From Streptomyces sp. (GTDB taxonomy: Bacteria > Actinomycetota > Actinomycetes > Streptomycetales > Streptomycetaceae), in contig NZ_JAEKKT010000134.1 in the NCBI RefSeq assembly GCF_019510245.1, forward strand, positions 62,001-126,000: 64,000 bases of DNA, read 5' to 3'. Positions 58,370 to 64,000 of the stretch are shown piece by piece. The translations under genes were made by a program, and so were the position numbers. Within the stretch, counting starts at the first letter, position 1. Each line of letters starts with the position of its first letter. The notes below the pieces were generated by a model. It was not told where the DNA came from and searched no databases. It saw only the letters and a list, made by a program, of their open reading frames with translations.

Positions 58370-59755
58370 TCACGCACCCTGCCAAACGGTGGTGATGTTG
58401 CAGAACTCCCGGATTCCGTGCCCGGACAGCTCACGGCCGTACCCCGACCGCTTCACCCCGCCGAACGGAAACGCCGGGTGGGAGGCGGTCATGCCGTTGA
58501 CGAACACGCCACCGGCCTCGAGGTCCCGTACGAACCGGTCCACCTCGGCGTCGTCCCGCGTCCACACGTTCGAACTCAGCCCGAAGGGCGAGTCGTTGGC
58601 GATGAGGATCGCCTCCTCCAGGTCCCCGGCCCGGTACAGCGTGGCCACCGGGCCGAACGCCTCCTCGCGGTGGATGCGCATGTCGCGGTGGATCCCGGCG
58701 AGGACGGTCGGCGGGTAGTACCAGCCCGGCCCGTCCGGCCGCTGCCCGCCGCACAGCACCTCCGCACCCGACCGCTTCGCGTCCTCGACCAGCTCCTCCA
58801 GGTCCTTGCGCCCCTGCTCGCTGGAGAGCGGCCCGACGTCCGTCTCCTCGTCCATCGGGTCGCCCGTCCGCAGCGCGGCCATGCCCGCCACGAACTTCTC
58901 GGCGAAGGCGTCGTAGACGTCGGTGTGCACGATGAACCGCTTCGCGGCGATGCACGACTGCCCGTTGTTCTGCACCCGCGCCGTCACCGCGATCTGCGCG
59001 GCCCGGTCGATGTCCGCCGAGGGCATCACCACGTAGGGGTCGCTGCCGCCCAGTTCCAGGACCGTCTTCTTGATCATCTCGCCGGCGGTGGCGGCGACCG
59101 CGCGTCCCGCGGGCTCGCTGCCGGTGAGCGTCGCCGCCCGCACCCGCTCGTCGCGCAGGATGTCGTCGACCGCGCCGGAGCCGATCAGCAGGGTCTGGAA
59201 GCAGCCCTCGGTGAAGCCGGCCCGGTGGAACAGGTCCTCCAGGTACAGGGCCGTCTGCGGGACGTTGGACGCGTGCTTGAGCAGTCCCACGTTGCCCGCC
59301 ATCAGCGCGGGCGCGGCGAAGCGGACCACCTGCCAGAGCGGGAAGTTCCACGGCATCACGGCGAGCACCGGCCCCATGGGGCGGTAGCGCACCCGCACCC
59401 GGGAGGCGCCCGAGTCCTTCACGTCCGTCTCCGCCGGCTCCTCGTCGGCCAGCAGTTCCTCCGCGTGGTCGGCGTACCAGTGCATCGCCTTGGCGCACTT
59501 GGCGGCCTCCGCGCGGGCCTGCTTGACCGGCTTGCCCATCTCGGTGGTCATGGTGCGTGCGATGTCGTCCCGGTCCGCGTCCAGCAGGCCGGCGGCGGCG
59601 TGCAGCAGCCGGGCGCGCTCGGCGAAGGTGCTCGTGCGGTACGTGCGGAACGTCGCCTCGGCGAGTTCGAGCCGGCGTTCGAGCTCGTCCTCGTCCATGG
59701 CCTCGAAGGTTTCGAGTGTCTCGCCGTTCGCCGGGTTGACCGTCGCGATGGGCAT
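58370..59755 (-). CDS. aldehyde dehydrogenase, succinate-semialdehyde dehydrogenase (NADP+) type
   Basis: MPWNFPLWQVVRFAAPALMAGN, VLELGGSDPYVVMPSAD, NNGQSCIAAKRF. Confidence 0.92.
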   Translation of the reverse strand: MPIATVNPANGETLETFEAMDEDELERRLELAEATFRTYRTSTFAERARLLHAAAGLLDADRDDIARTMTTEMGKPVKQARAEAAKCAKAMHWYADHAEELLADEEPAETDVKDSGASRVRVRYRPMGPVLAVMPWNFPLWQVVRFAAPALMAGNVGLLKHASNVPQTALYLEDLFHRAGFTEGCFQTLLIGSGAVDDILRDERVRAATLTGSEPAGRAVAATAGEMIKKTVLELGGSDPYVVMPSADIDRAAQIAVTARVQNNGQSCIAAKRFIVHTDVYDAFAEKFVAGMAALRTGDPMDEETDVGPLSSEQGRKDLEELVEDAKRSGAEVLCGGQRPDGPGWYYPPTVLAGIHRDMRIHREEAFGPVATLYRAGDLEEAILIANDSPFGLSSNVWTRDDAEVDRFVRDLEAGGVFVNGMTASHPAFPFGGVKRSGYGRELSGHGIREFCNITTVWQGA

Positions 59756-59830
59756 GGCTGACCTCCCTGGGAGCGGGCTTGCTATGACCTTCCCGCGCGG
59801 CTCTCAGGACCGCAACGCGTAGGCACCTCT

Positions 59831-60298
59831 TCAGCCCGAGTGCTCCGCCAGCCGGTCGAGAAACGCGGCCTGTGCCTTGACGATCACCTCGCGGGCCCGG
59901 TCCGGGGTCAGCCAGGCCACCCGGTCCAGCTCCGGGAACTCCTGGATCCGGCCCGACCGCGGCGGCCACTCCATCACGAAGGTGCCGGGGTCGATGGCGG
60001 CCGGGTCCAGGTCCGCCTCGACCGCCCACGCCGTGACGATCTTGCCGTTGGTCTGCCGGACCTCGCCCAGCTCGATCGCCTCGCCGTCCGGGGGCGCCAG
60101 CCCCAGCTCCTCCTGGAACTCGCGGCGGGCCGCCTCCCAGGCCGGCTCGTCCGGCGCGTACTCGCCCTTGGGGACGGTCCAGGCGCCCGCGTCCTTCTTC
60201 GCGAAGAACGGCCCGCCCATATGGCCGAGCAACACCTCAAGACCTGCGCCGGTACGCCGGAACAACAGCAGTCCGGCGCTTCGCTTCGGCTCCGTCAA
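59831..60298 (-). CDS. NUDIX hydrolase
   Basis: SAGLLLFRRTGAGLEVLLGH...WTVPKGEYAPDEPAWEAARREFQEELGLAPPDG Nudix box; TTG start overlapping the ligase stop. Confidence 0.88.
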   Translation of the reverse strand: MTEPKRSAGLLLFRRTGAGLEVLLGHMGGPFFAKKDAGAWTVPKGEYAPDEPAWEAARREFQEELGLAPPDGEAIELGEVRQTNGKIVTAWAVEADLDPAAIDPGTFVMEWPPRSGRIQEFPELDRVAWLTPDRAREVIVKAQAAFLDRLAEHSG

Positions 60299-61833
60299 CG
60301 CCGTACCTCCGGATGGGCGGCCAGCAGGGTCTCCACCGTATCGGCCTCCTCCGGCCGCTTGTCCTCGCGGTAGCGGACGACCCGCGCGAAGCGCAGGGTG
60401 ACGCCGGCCGGGTAACGGGAGGAGCGTTGCAGGCCGTCGTAGGCGATCTCCACGACGAGTTCGGGGCGTACGGTCACCACCCAGCCGCTGTCCGAGACCT
60501 CCAGCTCCTTCAGCCGGGCGGTCTGCCACTCCAGCATCGCGTCGGTCATGCCCTTGAACGTCTTGCCGAGCATGGCGAAGGTGCCGTCCGGATTGCGGGC
60601 GCCGAGGTGGAGGTTGGAGAGCCTGCCGGTGCGGCGGCCGTGGCCCCACTCGGCGGCCAGCACGACCAGGTCCAGGGTGTGGACGGGCTTCACCTTCAGC
60701 CACGAGGCACCGCGGCGGCCGGCGCTGTAGGGGCCGTCCAGGGCCTTGACGACCACGCCCTCGTGACCCCGGGCGAGGGTGGCCGCGAGGAACTCCTCCG
60801 CGGCCGTCGCGTCGTCCGGCCCGGACACCAGCGCCCGGCGCACCCGCATCGGCTCGGGGACCAGCCGGGCCAGTTCCGCGTGCCGTTCGGTGAAGGGGAG
60901 GTCGAGCAGGTCGTGGCCGTCGACGGAGAGCGCGTCGAAGAAGACCGGGGAGACCGGGACCTCCCGGGCCGCCTTCGCCACGTCCGTCCGGGAGCCGACC
61001 CGGCCGGCCGTCTCCTGGAAGGAGCGGGGCCGGCCGTCCGCGTCGAAGGAGATCACCTCGCCGTCCAGGATGAAGCGGTCGCCGTTCAACCCGCGTGCGG
61101 CGGAGGTCACCTCGGGAAGGCGGTCGGCGATGTCGTCCAGGGTGCGGGTGAAGATCCGTACCGTGTCGCCGTCCCGGTGCACCTGGACCCGGATGCCGTC
61201 CAGCTTCTCCTCGACCGCCGAGCCGCCCAGTTTCGCCACCGCCTCGGCGACCGAGGAGGCGGTGTGCGCCAGCATGGGCAGCACCGGACGGCCGACGGTG
61301 AGCCGGAAACGGTCCAGGGCCGGCGGGCCGTCCGCCAGCAGCGCCTCGGCCACCGTCTGGAGGGAGCCGGCGAGCATCACCGCCCGGCGGACCGTGGCCG
61401 GTTCCGCCCCGGTCGCCTCTGCCAGGCCCTCGACGGCGACCGCGTCCAAGGCGCCCTGCCGTACCTCGCCGGTGATCAGCCCCAGCAGGAAGCGCTGCTC
61501 GTCCGCCGTCGCCGCGCCCATCAACTCGCCCACGATCCGCACCCGTTCGGCCTGCGAACCGGCCCCGGAGACCTTGCCGAGCTCGCTGAGCCGGGCGTCG
61601 ACCTCGCGCACGGTGAGGGACGGTTCGCCGGCCGGCGGGACGGGCCGGCTCAGCACCTTCCAGCCGACGCCGAGGCGGCCCTGCGGGAGCCGGCCGGCCA
61701 GATACGGGATGACGACCGGTACGTCCTCGGGCGCCGTCTCCCGGAAGAGTTCGGCGAGCAGCGCCGTCTTGCGGGACCTGGCCGCGGTGGCGGCGACCTC
61801 CCGGGACACTTCGGCTAGCCGGGTCAGCAGCAT
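60295..61833 (-). CDS. ATP-dependent DNA ligase
   Basis: EEKLDGIRVQVHRDGDTVRIFTRTLDDIADRLPEV (KxDGxR), ILDGEVISFD, EGVVVKALDGPYSAGRRGASWLKVKP. Confidence 0.95.
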   Translation of the reverse strand: MLLTRLAEVSREVAATAARSRKTALLAELFRETAPEDVPVVIPYLAGRLPQGRLGVGWKVLSRPVPPAGEPSLTVREVDARLSELGKVSGAGSQAERVRIVGELMGAATADEQRFLLGLITGEVRQGALDAVAVEGLAEATGAEPATVRRAVMLAGSLQTVAEALLADGPPALDRFRLTVGRPVLPMLAHTASSVAEAVAKLGGSAVEEKLDGIRVQVHRDGDTVRIFTRTLDDIADRLPEVTSAARGLNGDRFILDGEVISFDADGRPRSFQETAGRVGSRTDVAKAAREVPVSPVFFDALSVDGHDLLDLPFTERHAELARLVPEPMRVRRALVSGPDDATAAEEFLAATLARGHEGVVVKALDGPYSAGRRGASWLKVKPVHTLDLVVLAAEWGHGRRTGRLSNLHLGARNPDGTFAMLGKTFKGMTDAMLEWQTARLKELEVSDSGWVVTVRPELVVEIAYDGLQRSSRYPAGVTLRFARVVRYREDKRPEEADTVETLLAAHPEVRR

Positions 61834-61862
61834 GCAGCCATGGTGCAACGGGCGGGGCCGGA

Positions 61863-62798
61863 CTACACCCGCACCGCCGCGTCCAGGTCTGCGAAGAGCA
61901 GCTCGCCGTTGATCGCCGCGCCGGCCCGGTAGCCGCGGCTCGCCGCGTTGATCACCTGCTCGGCGAATCCGCTCGCGTTGCCCGCCGCCCACAGTCCGGG
62001 CACGGTCGTCAGGCCCCGCTCGTCGATCACGGGGTAGGCGCCGAAGGGGGTCTCCGTCAGCTCCGCGCCCAGCCCGCGGAGCAGGTCGTTCTGCGGGACC
62101 GGGCGGGGGGCGACGAACAGCACCTCCCGCGCGTGCACGCTTCGGTCGGCGAGCCGTACACCCGTCAGCCGGTCGTCCTCGATCCGCAGCCCGGCGACCT
62201 CGCCCGGCACCACCCGCACCCCGGCCACGGCCAGCCGCCGCAGGTCGTCGTCGGTCAGCTCCGTCTCCTCCACCCGGTGCAGGAAGAGGGTCACGTCCTT
62301 GGACCACTGGGTGACCATCAGCGCCTGGTGCACGCTCATCGCCGTCGTGGCCAGCACCCCGAACGCCTGGTCGCGCACCTCCCAGCCGTGGCAGTACGGG
62401 CAGTGCAGCACGTCCCGGCCGAAGCGTTCTGCCGCTCCGGGGACGGGCGGCAGCTCGTCCCTCAGGCCGGTGGCGACGACCAGCTGCCTGGCCCGGACCG
62501 TGCGGCCGCCCGCCAGTGCCACCGTGAAGCCGTCCGCGCCGTCCTTCGCGGCGTCCACCGCCCGGTCCCGGACCAGCTCCACGCCGTACCGGGCGATCTC
62601 CTCCCGGCCCGCCGCCAGGAACTCCGCGGGCGGCATGCCGTCCCGGGACAGGAAGCCCTGCATGTGTGCCGCCGGGGCGTTGCGCGGCTCGCCCGCGTCG
62701 ACGACCAGGGTGCGGCGCCGGGCCCGGCCCAGGACGAGGGCGGCGGACAGTCCGGCCGCGCCGCCTCCGACGACGACCACTTCGTACGCATCGGTCAT
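61863..62798 (-). CDS. FAD-dependent oxidoreductase, thioredoxin-reductase-like
   Basis: EVVVVGGGAAGLSAALVLGRARRRTLVVDAG, HCPYCHGWEVRD, TTVPGLWAAGNASGFAEQVINAASRGYRAG. Confidence 0.9.
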   Translation of the reverse strand: MTDAYEVVVVGGGAAGLSAALVLGRARRRTLVVDAGEPRNAPAAHMQGFLSRDGMPPAEFLAAGREEIARYGVELVRDRAVDAAKDGADGFTVALAGGRTVRARQLVVATGLRDELPPVPGAAERFGRDVLHCPYCHGWEVRDQAFGVLATTAMSVHQALMVTQWSKDVTLFLHRVEETELTDDDLRRLAVAGVRVVPGEVAGLRIEDDRLTGVRLADRSVHAREVLFVAPRPVPQNDLLRGLGAELTETPFGAYPVIDERGLTTVPGLWAAGNASGFAEQVINAASRGYRAGAAINGELLFADLDAAVRV

Positions 62799-62876
62799 GG
62801 TGACCACCTCCGCGGCCGAGGGTCGCCCGGCCGCTGCCGGATTGACAAACGTCTTTGCCGAAACTGCAATGCAGGC

Positions 62877-63449
62877 ATGACTACGGACGACGTCCTCGCG
62901 GGCGTGGGACCCCGGCTGCGCCGACTCCGCAAGGAGCGGGAGGTCACCCTCGCCGCCCTCTCCGAGACCACCGGCATCTCGGTCAGCACCCTCTCCCGCC
63001 TGGAGTCCGGGCTGCGCAAGCCCAGCCTGGAGCTGCTGCTGCCGATCGCGCAGGCCCACCAGGTGCCCCTGGACGAACTGGTCGGCGCCCCGCCGGCCGA
63101 CGACCCCCGGGTGCGGGCCAAACCGATGGAACGCCACGGCCGCACCTTCCTGCCGCTCACCCGGCAGCCGGGCGGCCTGCAGGCCTTCAAGGTGATCGAA
63201 CCCAAGCGGAAACCCGAACCGGAACCGCGTACCCACGAGGGCTACGAGTGGTTGTACGTGCTGTCCGGGAAGCTGCGGCTGGTGCTCGGTGAGCACGACG
63301 TCGTGCTGGGGCCGGGGGAGGCGGCCGAGTTCGACACCCGGGTGCCGCACTGGTTCGGGTCGACGGGGGAGGGGCCGGTGGAGTTCCTCAGCCTGTTCGG
63401 GCCGCAGGGGGAGCGGATGCACGTGCGGGCGCGGCCGAAGCGGGCGTGA
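62877..63449 (+). CDS. XRE family regulator with cupin domain
   Basis: VGPRLRRLRKEREVTLAALSETTGISVSTLSRLESGLRKPSLELLLPIAQAHQVPLDELVG...THEGYEWLYVLSGKLRLVLGEHDVVLGPGEAAEFDTRVPHWF. Confidence 0.93.
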   Translation: MTTDDVLAGVGPRLRRLRKEREVTLAALSETTGISVSTLSRLESGLRKPSLELLLPIAQAHQVPLDELVGAPPADDPRVRAKPMERHGRTFLPLTRQPGGLQAFKVIEPKRKPEPEPRTHEGYEWLYVLSGKLRLVLGEHDVVLGPGEAAEFDTRVPHWFGSTGEGPVEFLSLFGPQGERMHVRARPKRA

Positions 63450-63559
63450 CGAATCCGGCGTTCCCTCCGGGGGCTGTTCCCTCGATGGCAAGCGACCGCT
63501 TAGTATGCGGTGGACCCCGGTCAGACGACGCAGTCGACGCAGTCCCGTGGAGGCACCGC

Positions 63560-64000
63560 ATGCAGGCATGGCAAGTGCACGAGAACGGCGAGCCGAGCGA
63601 GGTGATGCGGCTCCAGGAGGTGGAGCGGCCCACGCCCGGCGACGGCCAGGTGCTGCTCAGGGTGCGTGCCGCCAACATCAACTTCCCCGACGTCCTGATG
63701 TGCCGGGGGCACTACCAGGTGCGCCCGCCGCTGCCGTTCACCCCCGGGGTGGAGATCTGCGGCGAGACCGAGGACGGGCGCCGGGTGATCGCCAACCCCG
63801 CGCTGCCGTACGGGGGTTTCGCCGAGTACGCGGTCGCGGACGCCGCCGCGCTGCTGCCCGCCCCGGACTCGCTGGACGACGCCGAGGCCGCCGCACTGCA
63901 CATCGGCTACCAGACGGGCTGGTTCGGACTGCACCGCCGGGCGGCCCTCCAGGCCGGCGAGACCCTGCTCGTGCACGCCGCCGCCGGCGGTGTCGGCAGC
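63560..64000 (+). CDS. NADPH:quinone oxidoreductase (MDR family), truncated at right edge
   Basis: MQAWQVHENGEPSEVMRLQEVERPTPGDGQVLLRVRAANINFPDVLMCRGHYQVRPPLPFTPGVEICG...AAAGGVGS. Confidence 0.9.
   Translation, partial: MQAWQVHENGEPSEVMRLQEVERPTPGDGQVLLRVRAANINFPDVLMCRGHYQVRPPLPFTPGVEICGETEDGRRVIANPALPYGGFAEYAVADAAALLPAPDSLDDAEAAALHIGYQTGWFGLHRRAALQAGETLLVHAAAGGVGS

Overview
This is a high-GC actinobacterial window, almost certainly a Streptomyces chromosome. Gene content and neighbourhood recall the S. coelicolor SCO12xx region: ureABCFGD, tripeptidyl aminopeptidase, rppA/CYP158A2, murT-gatD, a pfk. That comparison is from memory, not from a search. (A) About 1-12.95 kb is accessory. It holds SDR/TetR, a GH6 + GH16 + LacI polysaccharide module with three matching CebR-type operators, an alpha/beta hydrolase with an XRE-cupin regulator, and a graveyard of IS3, IS110, IS5, MFS and integrase-like remnants, including an IS110::HEAT-repeat chimera. 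(B) About 12.97-25.4 kb holds bioF without the rest of the biotin operon, a WhiJ/AbaA-like trio (DUF397, XRE, HATPase), an NlpC/P60 gene behind a probable c-di-AMP (ydaO) riboswitch, a ClpP paralogue whose catalytic His reads as Gln divergent from an orphan Phd/YefM antitoxin, the urease operon, and a tap-like peptidase. (C) About 27.06-37.3 kb, the standout, is a compact selenocysteine island: fdhB, fdhC and fdhA with an in-frame UGA (Sec) and a bSECIS-like hairpin, then selD, selC (tRNA-Sec, anticodon UCA), selB and selA. (D) About 37.5-64 kb holds a SPW protein, a DUF6153/DUF305 pair, rocD/ddaH/Lrp, a LytTR-LytS system flanking a solute symporter, CtaG, a pfk with an aberrant N-terminus, gatD-murT, def, acyl-CoA dehydrogenase, the rppA-CYP158A2-cupin pigment cluster, an SSADH, a NUDIX-DNA ligase pair, a TrxR-like enzyme with an XRE-cupin regulator, and a truncated quinone reductase. 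All calls come from reading the sequence and the supplied translations. No database search was run.
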